A stretch of DNA of 33,246 nt from Sphingopyxis sp. (GTDB lineage: Bacteria; Pseudomonadota; Alphaproteobacteria; Sphingomonadales; Sphingomonadaceae), in assembly GCA_015657575.1 (NCBI GenBank), contig JACDQN010000530.1, positions 1 to 33,246 of the forward strand, in the 5' to 3' direction. The notes beneath the pieces are model-generated. The model searched no databases and had not been told where the DNA came from. It saw nothing but the letters and a program-made list of their open reading frames with translations. Numbering within the stretch: position 1 is the first letter of the stretch; each line of letters starts with the position of its first letter. This document shows, in pieces, positions 16,402-26,350 of the stretch. The translations under genes and the position numbers were made by a program.

Positions 16402-19400
16402 CTAACTGTTTCGTGCGGCGATTAAGTCGCGAAGATTAATTTTGTCGCCCTCCACGACGTAACGGCGCCCTTCGCGTGTAAGCGACCGTCCACCAGCTCC
16501 GACCTTGATCAGACCAAGCCGCGACAAATAGGCAACGATTTCGACGAAATCTCCGCGATTCGAGATCGATAGCGAGCGCTTTATTTCTTCCTCGGAAACC
16601 GCTCCACGCTGCGACAGGAGCGCCAGCAGTTCGAGATGGATCGGGCGAAGGCCGTTGGCATCAACTTGAAGCGTCTCCGCAAACCAGAGCCCAACATCGA
16701 CAGCGTTCATTCGGGCGGCCACATCGCGCCGTGTCGGCGTGGCCCCGTCCCCTTCGGCCTGCGCCCTAGTATAGAAGCTGGCAATGAGGGTCTGCAGGAT
16801 CTGTACGCTCGGGCGCGGGCTCGCCTGCATACGCGCGGCGATCTCGAGGCAGGCGTCGTGAGACAGATCGGCTTGGTCAAGCATCCCCCGCGCGCGCAGC
16901 CAGACGATGCCTGCTATCTCTTCAAGCGAATAGGGACGAAGGCTCGTCCGCGTCGGTCGACTTAGAAAAGCCTCGCTGAGTTTGCCCGGATCGGTTGTCG
17001 CGAGGAGAAACACCACTTTTTCGAAACTATAGACCGTATTGTCGACCGTCGTCGTCCGACGCTCGTCAAGAGCGCTCAGCAACGCGGTGGCAACCGAAGA
17101 AGCGATCGCATGTACTTCGTCGACGAACACGACGCATGGATCGACGACGATAGTCTCGGCACTGCCCGGCGCGTCGGGCGGGATGCTGCCCGTTTTCACG
17201 AGACGTTCGACGATCATCTCGGGGCGCCGGAGATCGGCGCCATTGAATAGCACGGGGGTGAGACCGAGGAACTGGGTCGACACCTCATAGGCAAGCGACG
17301 TCTTGCCGACACCCGCCGGACCGACGAGAAGCTTGTCGGGAAAACGCTCGTTCCAGCCCTTCGATTTTGCGGCCAGGTCCGCGAGTTCGCGAGCGACCTC
17401 ATTTTGGCCGATCATTCCGAGCGCATTGACCTGCGGCGGCCAGCCGTCATTCGTCTGCGCCGGCCTCGCCGCTGCTTGGGGAGCGGCCGGTACGGACGTC
17501 GCGGGCTCGGGTCCGATTACGGAATCCGGGACCGTCTCATTCTCGGGAGGATCGCTGCGCCTTCCGGCATCGCGGCCCGTAGCGAGCGGATCGAGCGGAT
17601 GGGTGAGCGCCAGTGCCGGGGCTGGCGCCGACGCGTCCGGTCGCGCCGCGCTTTTGTCCGCACTGCTCGGTCTCGGCGACGCGTCTAGTCCGCCGTCGCC
17701 GCCCTCGCCGGCCGGTCGTCTGCGGTCGGATTCGGGATCCCCGGCTGGCTCTTCGTCTATCCCGAGAAGCTGGCGCGCGAGAGGCTCGGTGATCGTGGAC
17801 AAGACCGCCTCGATACCGTCGACATGAAGCTGCTTGCGGACGGGCTCGCGGTTGGCCCGAAGCTTAACCAGCACTACTTCGGATTCGACGCGCACAAGCG
17901 GCGGGCTCTCGTTATCGAACAATTCCTTGAGCCACGGGCCCCAGCGGCGGCGGTGTTCGGCATCCGCTTCCTCGGTCTGCCACTGGACGCCCGCCGCGCG
18001 CACGAGAACTTCCTTGAGCATCTCAAGACGGGGGGCGGAAAAGACGTCGCCTTCGTCGAGCCGTAGCGCGCTGCGGATAACCTGGGCCGTCGATTCGACC
18101 TGCCGGACGGCAGCCTCGACACGCGGCTCTTCGTCGGAAAGCGCGGCATCCAAGGTCGTCTTCACCTCCAGCGTGGTGAAGACGAAAACGCCTTCCGGCG
18201 TGCGCTTGAGTGCCAGAAGATCGCAGCGGTTGAGCGAGCGCTCGATCCCGAGGCGCAGCCAGAGACGCGCGACACGGCTATCGACCGATGCAACAAGGCT
18301 GTCCGGGTCGCGGCGCCGGATATCGCGCGCCGCCAGCAGCATTCCAACGAAGCCCACGACATTGGCGCTGTCGGCGTCGCCCGTTTGCTTGCGGATAAGG
18401 TCGAGAAGCCCCCCCCCGACGAGATGCGCACCTTGCCGCAGCACCGCTGCGAGTTCGCGCCGCCCGACCGGAAGATTGCAGCGCTGGAACGCAATTTCCA
18501 TCGCGTCGGCGAGGCGATCATAATCGCCCGCCGCAAGAAGGATCTGGCGCTTTCCTTCGGGTCTTTCGAGCAGCCGGACGGATTGCATGCCCGCTTCGCG
18601 GGGCAGCGCGCGATCGGCGAGCATGATCCAGCGCGCTGCGGGATCATCGCCGGTCACCAGCAGATCGGTCAACGCGCGCAGGTCGTCGGCGTCGGCGGCG
18701 GCGTACATGGCGGAATCGAGACGTTCGCCCTGCCGCGCCTGGATCATCAGCACGAAATCGGAGAAAGGCGGTTCGCCGGGATGAGGGCGGAGCGAGATGC
18801 CGCCCAAAATGCCATCGACCGTGATTTCGTTGCGAACGCAGAAGGGGCTCATCCGCAGGATCGTATCGATCCGCTGCTTGCGGATGGCGATCGACGATTC
18901 ATCGAAGAGCCCGAGAATATGGAAGCGCTGGTTGCCGAGCCCCGTGTTGATCAGGTCCGCCAGAGAGCCTCCGGGAGTGGACGCAACGCGAAGTTCGAGG
19001 CGCTCGGAGGCGACCTTCTCATAGATGAGATCCTGCGCATCGCCTTCGAGCAAGGCAGCGGCGGCAAGGCGGTCGCGATGGCCATCGGTGCAGAAGACGT
19101 CGATCTCGATCCGACCGATACCGTCATTGCCGGGGTGCTCGTCGAGAAGCCTGACCATCCGCTCGACGATGCGGGTTGGCTCCGGCGGGTTCACCAGTGC
19201 GAGGCGAAGCGGCCTGATATGGTTCGGATAGAGAAGGGCGAAATGCGAGACCGCCCGGGCCAGCGTTTCCACGCCATCCGCATTACTGATGGCGTTGCGC
19301 AGATTCTCGAAGGTTGCGAGCCCAAGTCCCTCGATATGGTTGGCAACCGGCAACACCTGATCGAGACCGCGGTTGGCGGGGGCTCGTCCGGCGCGCACAA

Positions 19401-21153
19401 CGCTGAGGAATTGCTCGACGCGCTGCAGCTCGAACAGGAGCGCCGCGCGATCGGCGGGCGCGAGACCCCGATCGCGAGCAAATGCGCGCAACATCTGGCC
19501 GATCCGGAAATAGCGCCATAGGTGAAGCGGATGAAGAGGCAGCATGACCGCTTTGGAGCTGACGAAATCGGTACCCTGCCGGATGCGAACCTGAAGAAGA
19601 TCCATGGACAGGAGCGCGTCGAGCGTTGCTTGCGCCCATTCTGGCGATTCATCCGACACGACCGGAAAACGCGACTGGACGGCGGCGTAGAGTTCGGATG
19701 CCAGCGCCAGATAGTCGGCGCAGATCCCCCGGGCCTCGCCATGCGTGTCTAGAAACTCGCGCGGATGAACCAGCAATTGGCGCGTATATTCCGCCAGCGC
19801 GATGCGCCGCCCGATAAATTCCCGCCAGATCGCCGCAAGCGGTCTCCCCGCCTCGGTACCGACCGCCCTGTCCCAACCATCGAGCAGCTGTTCAAACGAG
19901 AATTTCCGCCCGTCGTGCCGCCAGATATCTTCGAGTTCGAGAAAGATCGGGTCGCATTCGGGATAGCGCTCGAGCGCTTGCTTGAAATCGAGAACTTCGG
20001 TCTCGATCAACCCGCCGAAGCGGTTCCCCGAGCAGAAAGCGCGGGCCCAGTCGAGCGCCTTCACATTGACGGCGACATCGAAGTTCACGGGACCGCTGGT
20101 CGTCTCGGCGGTCCCCGAAATCCGGTCGTCGCCTTCGTCGAATTCGCTCCATGCCCGATCGATGGCCTCACCGATCGCATCGAGGTCCTCATCGCGCCCG
20201 GTCAGCAGTGCATCGACTTCCTGTTCGTGCAATCCTTGGTCGATGCTCCGGGCGTCGTCGTCGACCGCGTCGCCATCTCCGGCAGCCTCGGTCAGCTCCT
20301 CGACGATTTGCGGAAGCTCACGGGGTGGTTTCACGATCCACTCGGCATGCTCAAGCGTCAATCCATGGTCCGCTTCGCCCTGGCGGAAGATCTCGAGACG
20401 GTCGAGCGCCGCGTCCATTTCCGCTCGCCGTTCTGGTGACCGGTAAAGGGCCGCGCGTTCGCGCCGTTGACGTATTTCGCCCGGCGCGAGGACCGTCACC
20501 ATGGTGCGGATTGCCAGGTTTCGCGCGAGGCGTTTGCCGAGATCCGGAGCCTCAAACAGTCCGGGATCCGGAAGGAGGCCCAACTCGGGAAGCGCGAACC
20601 GCGGTGCATCGACGGGATCGGGACACATGTTCCACGCAGCCAGGAACGCCGCGACATTTTCGAGCGACCGCAAACCTTGGAGCGACCGCGCGCGCGTCAG
20701 TTCATCGAGCAGCTGTGCATGCATCGGCGTCGCCGTGTAGCGCGGTTGCCGCGACGCCCAGCGCAGGAGATGCGCGGCGAGTTCGGAAGAAGAGGTCCGG
20801 GCGAAGAAATCGAGCCCGTGAACGCTCGGATTATAGCCGCGCGCAAGGGCGACGATCCGCGGATGGGTTTCGCGGTGGTTGCGCCAGTCGGTCGCAACAT
20901 GAAGATCGTCGGTGATCGCGTGAGCCGAAAGCTCGGACGCCAGCTCCTCAATGTCCGCAAAACGCTCGGTGAACCCCACGATCGCGATCGAGAAACCGGC
21001 GGCTGCGATCCGCGGATTTGCGAGGAGCAGGCGGAGCAGATGGCCTGCATCGCAACTCGGAAGTCCCTCGCGTGCAAAGTCATTATGATGTGGAAGCTCG
21101 GCGCCGATCCACTCGGCGAGCGCTTCGGCGACCAGAATTTCGGGCGTGTCCAT
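16402..21153 (-). CDS. Large protein: nuclease-like segment fused to RuvB-like AAA+ ATPase
   Basis: A 1583-aa protein. The C-terminal quarter is a RuvB-like AAA+ module: Walker A GPAGVGKTS (about residues 1278-1286), Walker B VVFVDEVHAI (about 1338-1347), sensor LLATTDPGKLSEAFLSRP, and a winged-helix-like tail (about 1500-1583). Near residues 980-998, CDLLALKRTPEG...TLEVKTT gives D-x(n)-E-x-K, as in PD-(D/E)XK nucleases. The N-terminal 900 residues are unrecognised; VMLPLHPLHLWRYF (about 530-545) resembles a motif I associate with DptH-like large ATPases. A Pro/Ala-rich linker (about 1150-1240) separates the two halves. ATG 21153 is chosen because it forms TGATG with the upstream stop and has GAGGT before it; longer readings extend into the upstream gene. 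Function is inferred as DNA processing. Confidence 0.8.
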   Translation of the reverse strand: MDTPEILVAEALAEWIGAELPHHNDFAREGLPSCDAGHLLRLLLANPRIAAAGFSIAIVGFTERFADIEELASELSAHAITDDLHVATDWRNHRETHPRIVALARGYNPSVHGLDFFARTSSSELAAHLLRWASRQPRYTATPMHAQLLDELTRARSLQGLRSLENVAAFLAAWNMCPDPVDAPRFALPELGLLPDPGLFEAPDLGKRLARNLAIRTMVTVLAPGEIRQRRERAALYRSPERRAEMDAALDRLEIFRQGEADHGLTLEHAEWIVKPPRELPQIVEELTEAAGDGDAVDDDARSIDQGLHEQEVDALLTGRDEDLDAIGEAIDRAWSEFDEGDDRISGTAETTSGPVNFDVAVNVKALDWARAFCSGNRFGGLIETEVLDFKQALERYPECDPIFLELEDIWRHDGRKFSFEQLLDGWDRAVGTEAGRPLAAIWREFIGRRIALAEYTRQLLVHPREFLDTHGEARGICADYLALASELYAAVQSRFPVVSDESPEWAQATLDALLSMDLLQVRIRQGTDFVSSKAVMLPLHPLHLWRYFRIGQMLRAFARDRGLAPADRAALLFELQRVEQFLSVVRAGRAPANRGLDQVLPVANHIEGLGLATFENLRNAISNADGVETLARAVSHFALLYPNHIRPLRLALVNPPEPTRIVERMVRLLDEHPGNDGIGRIEIDVFCTDGHRDRLAAAALLEGDAQDLIYEKVASERLELRVASTPGGSLADLINTGLGNQRFHILGLFDESSIAIRKQRIDTILRMSPFCVRNEITVDGILGGISLRPHPGEPPFSDFVLMIQARQGERLDSAMYAAADADDLRALTDLLVTGDDPAARWIMLADRALPREAGMQSVRLLERPEGKRQILLAAGDYDRLADAMEIAFQRCNLPVGRRELAAVLRQGAHLVGGGLLDLIRKQTGDADSANVVGFVGMLLAARDIRRRDPDSLVASVDSRVARLWLRLGIERSLNRCDLLALKRTPEGVFVFTTLEVKTTLDAALSDEEPRVEAAVRQVESTAQVIRSALRLDEGDVFSAPRLEMLKEVLVRAAGVQWQTEEADAEHRRRWGPWLKELFDNESPPLVRVESEVVLVKLRANREPVRKQLHVDGIEAVLSTITEPLARQLLGIDEEPAGDPESDRRRPAGEGGDGGLDASPRPSSADKSAARPDASAPAPALALTHPLDPLATGRDAGRRSDPPENETVPDSVIGPEPATSVPAAPQAAARPAQTNDGWPPQVNALGMIGQNEVARELADLAAKSKGWNERFPDKLLVGPAGVGKTSLAYEVSTQFLGLTPVLFNGADLRRPEMIVERLVKTGSIPPDAPGSAETIVVDPCVVFVDEVHAIASSVATALLSALDERRTTTVDNTVYSFEKVVFLLATTDPGKLSEAFLSRPTRTSLRPYSLEEIAGIVWLRARGMLDQADLSHDACLEIAARMQASPRPSVQILQTLIASFYTRAQAEGDGATPTRRDVAARMNAVDVGLWFAETLQVDANGLRPIHLELLALLSQRGAVSEEEIKRSLSISNRGDFVEIVAYLSRLGLIKVGAGGRSLTREGRRYVVEGDKINLRDLIAARNS

Positions 21154-24071
21154 CAAATGACCTCGTCGGCGCGCAGCGCGCATAGCGTCAGTCCGTCGGA
21201 GGGCGAGACCGCCAGACCAAGCCGGATTAGCAATGCGCGAAACGCGCGGGCGTTGGGTTCGAGATCTTCGTCGGCATCGAGCGGACCGAAACCGTTGCGG
21301 CGGAGCAGCTCGCCGTCGGCGGGAGCAGAGCCCGGACACAGACACCATAAGGACCGGAGCCGATCCGCAAACTCTATCTCGGTGACCACCTCATCCTCTC
21401 CGAGGATCGACATCGCCAACACACGCAGCGTGTCCGCCTGGAGTTCGATATGCTTGCGCTTGGCGGACGGCGCGCGCGGCTGGACGATCCCGATACGAAC
21501 CCCGAGGTCGCGGAAATGATCTTCCAGATTCTTGCGCGCCTTGCGCGAGCTCGAGAAGGTCTCCCAATCCTCGTCGTCGGCAGCAGCGCCCTCGTCATCG
21601 CGCCACTTGTCATAACTGTTCGCGAACCGGTCGAGTTCGCGCGCATAAGATGCCTGGCTTTGCGTCCGGATGCGCCGGTTCCGACCGCCCATCGCATCGA
21701 CGAGCAGCAGCGGCTCTGCCTCGCGCCGGAGCATCAGATAGCTGAACAGCCAGATCGACAGGCCGATGATCATGTAGCGAAGCGCATAGGCCGAGCGCAT
21801 GCGCAAGAGATTGGCCAGCAGCTTGGCTATCGCTTCGGTTCTCGGCGCCATGATCGCGGCGATGTCAGCCGCAGCGGCATCTGAAAGCGCCCCGAACAGG
21901 CTGTCATAATCGTCGGCCCACTCCAGATCCTCTTCATCGAGAAGCGGGCTTCCGAGCGCCTCGAGCGGCGGCGGCGGGAGATCGAGGACGGCAAGGCAGT
22001 CGGTGAGCACTTGCTGTCCCGTCTCGGTCGCCCTCAGGATGCGCGTGACAAAACTTCCCGAATGGCCGTGGTTCTTCGACAGATTGCCGATGTAGCGGAA
22101 GGAGGGCGCCGAATAATCGACGCCAAAGGGATTATATGGCGCGAATCCGGGACCAAGCGCGCCGCCGTCGTTGTTGAACGCGGCGTTGAGGTGCGAGCGC
22201 AGCAGTTTGAAGGTCGGCTCATCGACCTGGGCATTGATGCGGCCTTCGGCGATAAGGCGCGGATAAAGTTCCTCCGCGACAAATTCGTCGGCAACCCGCG
22301 CTCCAAGCTTGGGCGCTACGCGCGGAACCGAAGCCTTGTTCAAAAGCTCGAGCCGGTAACAGCGTCCGCGAAGCGCCAGAATCAGGCTCGTTGCAAAATG
22401 AACGGGCTTCATGCGCATCGGTTGGTAGCCGAGCGCGGCGCCGTGGATGCGCCGCTGGCCAGCTGCGATATCTTCGCGCGAGAAAGTAGAAATATCAGGC
22501 ATTGGTGCGCACCATTTCGTAGGAGCGGCGGTCTGGCGCCAGCCCGATTTGAAGCACTTGCATATGTTCCAGATGCACCGACCACACGGTGTCGCCCGTC
22601 GCGACGCGGCTGCCGCCAAGTTGTTCGAGGAAGGCATCGAGCCGGTGAACTTCGCGCTCGGGTACCAGCTTGCGCGGCAACCCGCGCCCGAGCCGGCGAA
22701 GCGTGCGGAACAGGGATAGTCGATGCGAAGCCTTGTCCCGCCGCGTGCCGGGGCCGCGAGCATCATATGGTCGCCCACGAAATCGAATGCGCTGTCGCAT
22801 ATGGCAGGAAGCCGCGGAATTTCGAGACGGAGGTCCTCCGCAGCGATACGCTCGGTGGCGACGAAGGATCGGGAAGGTTGCTCGTGAAATCTGTGTCCCG
22901 ACCAGAGGTAGAGATGATTTTCGCGCCCGGAAAAACGTACCGGGCAATAAGCCGCATTGATGGCGTCGATCATGGTGCCCACCGAGTTGCGACCCGAGGC
23001 GGCGCCGGCGAGCAAGGCCATGAACTCGGCGGCTTCGGGGTCGGCAAGTTCAAGCGCGGTTTCGCCTTCGTCATGTTCGAAATGAAAGGCGCGCTTCAGC
23101 CAGGTGAACACTGCAGGCTCGAGACGCGGCTGCGGGGGCACCGGCGGCGGCCCGAAGCGCCAGCCGTCTTCGAGGGCATTTTTCCCTCCTTCGAGCAAAT
23201 TGTCCCACCGCGGATGGCTGCAGGCGGCGGGGTCAAGCGCCCGGGCTAGCGAGCTTGTGCCGGCAAACACCGGGCTGGCGAAGAGCGCTTCGAAATACCA
23301 ATCGGCACGATTGAAATCGCGGCCCGCGTCTCGGCCCATTACCATGCGGGCGGCAAGGATCCACATTTCGCGGACCGTGACGCGTGCGCCGAGCGCGACC
23401 GAACGCTCGAAAATCGCTCGCAACCGTCGCCGCACGCGGGGGTCGCGCAGCCGCATCGCATTTTCCGACGCGACATCATGAGGATGGGCATCGACGAATT
23501 CCACAAACGCTGGATCGGTAAGGATCGCGTCGAGGATCGCGTCCGCAAAGCCCGGCGAGAGCGGATTGCGAAGGCTGAGGTCCACGACGATGATATCGCC
23601 TGCGGCACTTGCCGCGTCGTCACGATAGGCAAGTCGATGGCGCGACTGGCGCCATGTCTCGGCCAATGGTTCGAAATCCGGCGCTGCCTTGCGAAGCTGG
23701 TACAAAGGATATTCGTTGATCGCGATGCAAAAAGGTCGACGCTCGGCAATCGCTTCCCGCCAGCGCTTCAGGATGGGTTCGGGATCGCCGCGCCGCATTT
23801 CGGCTGTCGCGTCCGGAATGAAGATCGCCCCGGCAGCCTCCAGTTCGCGCGCGGCGCGCAGCAAGGCATGCGTCTTGCCGTCTCCGGCATTTCCGGTGAG
23901 GACAAGACTTTTGCCCTGCGCCACGCGATCGGCAATGAAGGCGTCCAGCGGGGTCTCTACATGCATGCGCTGCAAGTCGTCGCGCTCCAGCGCCTCGGCG
24001 GTCGCCTTGGGCCCCGCCTGCGCCAAGATGCGCCATAGATCGGTACCCGACTGCACGTCTGCCCCCATCAT
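21153..24071 (-). CDS. Large P-loop ATPase, DptF-like, with two compensating frameshifts
   Basis: A 972-aa protein. The N-terminus has Walker A LTGNAGDGKTHALL (about residues 54-66) and FCIAINEYPLYQL (about 110-122), a combination I associate with DptF-like restriction ATPases; the match is partial. The C-terminal half is helical with a hydrophobic stretch (YMIIGLSIWLFSYLML). Between 22498 and 22715 the reading is out of frame: another frame gives plausible protein (RGLPRKLVPEREVHRLDAF), and it rejoins if a CCC run is lengthened to CCCC near 22713 and one C removed near 22498. About 72 residues (roughly 452-525) are therefore probably misread here. ATG 24071, or 24068, follows AGGGGA. It lies between the DruA-like and the RuvB-like genes in one leftward operon. 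Confidence 0.7.
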   Translation of the reverse strand: MMGADVQSGTDLWRILAQAGPKATAEALERDDLQRMHVETPLDAFIADRVAQGKSLVLTGNAGDGKTHALLRAARELEAAGAIFIPDATAEMRRGDPEPILKRWREAIAERRPFCIAINEYPLYQLRKAAPDFEPLAETWRQSRHRLAYRDDAASAAGDIIVVDLSLRNPLSPGFADAILDAILTDPAFVEFVDAHPHDVASENAMRLRDPRVRRRLRAIFERSVALGARVTVREMWILAARMVMGRDAGRDFNRADWYFEALFASPVFAGTSSLARALDPAACSHPRWDNLLEGGKNALEDGWRFGPPPVPPQPRLEPAVFTWLKRAFHFEHDEGETALELADPEAAEFMALLAGAASGRNSVGTMIDAINAAYCPVRFSGRENHLYLWSGHRFHEQPSRSFVATERIAAEDLRLEIPRLPAICDSAFDFVGDHMMLAAPARGGTRLRIDYPCSARFAGSGAGCRASWYPSAKFTGSMPSSNNLAAAASRRATPCGRCIWNICKCFKSGWRQTAAPTKWCAPMPDISTFSREDIAAGQRRIHGAALGYQPMRMKPVHFATSLILALRGRCYRLELLNKASVPRVAPKLGARVADEFVAEELYPRLIAEGRINAQVDEPTFKLLRSHLNAAFNNDGGALGPGFAPYNPFGVDYSAPSFRYIGNLSKNHGHSGSFVTRILRATETGQQVLTDCLAVLDLPPPPLEALGSPLLDEEDLEWADDYDSLFGALSDAAAADIAAIMAPRTEAIAKLLANLLRMRSAYALRYMIIGLSIWLFSYLMLRREAEPLLLVDAMGGRNRRIRTQSQASYARELDRFANSYDKWRDDEGAAADDEDWETFSSSRKARKNLEDHFRDLGVRIGIVQPRAPSAKRKHIELQADTLRVLAMSILGEDEVVTEIEFADRLRSLWCLCPGSAPADGELLRRNGFGPLDADEDLEPNARAFRALLIRLGLAVSPSDGLTLCALRADEVI

Positions 24072-24087
24072 TTTTCCCCTGCCCACG

Positions 24088-26137
24088 TCAGCCGACGCGG
24101 TTTCCTTCGACCTGGCGCGGCGTCATGCCTTGTCCGGGCTCATCCTCTTCATAGCGCGGATATTGACGGTCGAGCCGTCCGGCAAGCCAGCGTTTGCGCC
24201 AATATTCCGCAATCGCCTCGCTCGCATCGGGAAATGCCTCCGGATTCGCGAGATAAGAAGGCAAATCGGTGGCGCGCTCGAGCAACCATTCACGCGACTG
24301 AGACGCCAAGGGAGCGGCATAGATCAGCCGCTTCTGCTCGTGGCGCAACATGCGATCCGGATTAAAGCCGATCAAGCGCATACCCTGCTTCAGTTTGCGC
24401 AACTTGGGGCTCGTACCTTCCCCAAAGACGCTGTTCACATCCTTGAAGGCTTTGCTGGCCGACACCAGCTGGTCGATTGCGCGGCTGGTTTCGGGGGAAA
24501 ATTGCAAGGTTCCGAACCCGGTCGTCTCGCCGATCGGCTCATAACGCAGTTCGGGCTGGTCAGGAGCGATGGTCTTCGCCGGCAGTTTCAGCCGGTTATA
24601 TTGGCTTGAACCATGGGCATAGAGGCTCGTCGTGCCGAGATAGACGAGCTTGTTGTCACGAATGACCGGGCGGTTGAGCATCTGCGAGGAAATGATCGAA
24701 GGTGCGTCATAGGCCGCTTGATAATCGGCACCCACCTGCGGGCTCAACATCATGAGCGCGACCAGCTTGCCGCCGAGGATCGGCCCATAGGGCGCGACCG
24801 CTCCACAGGTCGTTATTTCGAGAAGATTGGCGCCGGCGCGCCGGGCTTTAAGCGCCTCTACCACGATGTTGATGGCGTCCGCTTGAATTCGTCGGCTTCA
24901 AGTGCCGCGCGACCCGGGTCGGATCTGTCAACGCTGCCTCGTTACGGTCCAATATGAGCTTCGCCTCGAGCAGCCGCCCCAGAGCTCTGGCCCGCTTTTT
25001 CGCGACGAGATATTTGCGCGCGACATGCATGCGGGCATTGGCCGAGGCCTTTGCCTCAAGATGGAGTATATCATCGTCGACCGGCGGCGCGCCTTCCCGC
25101 ACCCAAAGATCCGGATCGAAAGCATCGCCTGTGTTTTCGGCAATCTCGCGAAGCAGATTTTCGCGAATGCGCGAGAATTCGTCGTGCGCAACGCCGATGC
25201 GCTGAAGGATATCTTCGTCGGGCGCCGCCACCTCGTCCGGCGTGACCAGATTTGCCCATTCTACCTCACCTAGCGAGACGTCGATCCGCTCTTGCAGCCA
25301 AGCAAGTTCCGCCGCGAGCGCGGCAGAACCGCGAGCGCGCGCGGACAGGAAACGCGCCGCGACCGCCCGACGGTGCCAACCGATAAACGTCTCGCGCGTC
25401 TCGCCCATTTCTAGCGGGCAATTGTTGAGCGCGGCGATTCCCATCACCGCGTGACGCGGATGCGCGGCGTCGCGGACGAGATAAAGGAGTTGGCGGCCAG
25501 GCACGGGGGTTTGCGGGATCGACCAGCTATAACGGAAATAACGCCAAATCTCGCGAAGTCGGATGCCGGTGAACGCGTCCGCATCGCCAGTGGCGCGCTG
25601 GAGGTAAGGCTGAATCGAGCCACGAAGCGCGTCTACTCGAGCGTCGCCCGCAAGTTCAGTTGCGTGGGACAGTCGTGCCGCCAGCTCCGCCTCGTCCGTG
25701 ATCAATTCGAAGATACTGCGCTTCGAGCGCGTTCCCTGCTCCATCTTACGGACGAAATCGCGCACAGCGGGCTGCATCCGCTGCTCATCGACGACGGGCC
25801 GCAGTTCTTCACGAATGGCATCTTTGCTCGCGACCAGCTCCGCGGTCGTGCGACTGCGCTTCTGGTCGCTGGGATTCTCGAGGGCAAAGCCATGGCCGCG
25901 CGGAAAGACGCGCCAGCGAAGCCGCACCAAATCGGCGAGCACCCTTATACAGGCTTCGTAGATCGTCGCTTGTTCGCCGAGGTGCCGATGGCGGTCGAGC
26001 CATTCAATCTCGTCGCGCAGCAAGTCCGACACGCGATCGCGCGCGCCTTCCGCCTGTAACGCGGCGAGCGCATTCATATAGCCGGGAAATCGCTCGGCAG
26101 TGCGCCCATCGAGCGGAGGCTGTATCGGAACAAGCAT
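24088..26137 (-). pseudogene. DruA-like (DUF4338) protein, split by frameshift
   Basis: Two minus-strand frames make one DUF4338 protein of about 683 aa. The first (from ATG 26137) contains REIWRYFRYSW, QLLYLVRDAAHPRHAVMGIA and FIGWHRRAVAARFLS. The frame changes at about 24865-24900, and the second gives LLEITTCGAVAPYGPILGG, then SPQVGADYQAAYDAPSI and LGTTSLYAHGSSQYNRL, all strongly conserved in DruA. Restoring one G after AAG and one in CGGAC gives a continuous LKADEFKRDAINIVVEALK. DruA is part of the Druantia anti-phage system, where its biochemical role is unclear. No DruE-type giant helicase is present in the window, so this is not standard Druantia. It starts the leftward operon and diverges from the GHKL gene. 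Confidence 0.75.
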
Positions 26138-26207
26138 TCAACATTTCTCGAACAAAGCTAGGATCGGCGGCGCGTTCGGTGTAGCCAACCCGGGCGGGAA
26201 GTAATTC

Positions 26208-26236
26208 GGCCATTCGTATCACTCGATGGCCATTCG
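26208..26236. repeat. Paired 9-bp direct repeat in divergent promoter region
   Basis: GGCCATTCG occurs at 26208-26216 and again at 26228-26236, 20 bp apart, about two helical turns. It sits in the 213-bp gap between the divergent druA-like and GHKL operons, where a regulator could bind as a dimer on one DNA face. This is read from the sequence only. Confidence 0.5.
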
Positions 26237-26350
26237 CCGCGTAACATAATTGGACCGGGGAGGCCACCCGCTTGTTAGCAGCACGACGCAAATCCCCGTC
26301 CATTCCAAGCCTTTCGCCTGGCTACACTTCAATGTATCGAGCTTCGGAAC

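Noticed and set aside
18385-23249. Plus-strand open frames (up to about 412 codons) opposite the large leftward genes
   Set aside because: Biased composition and no recognisable motifs; the minus-strand proteins have clear ATPase motifs in the same DNA.
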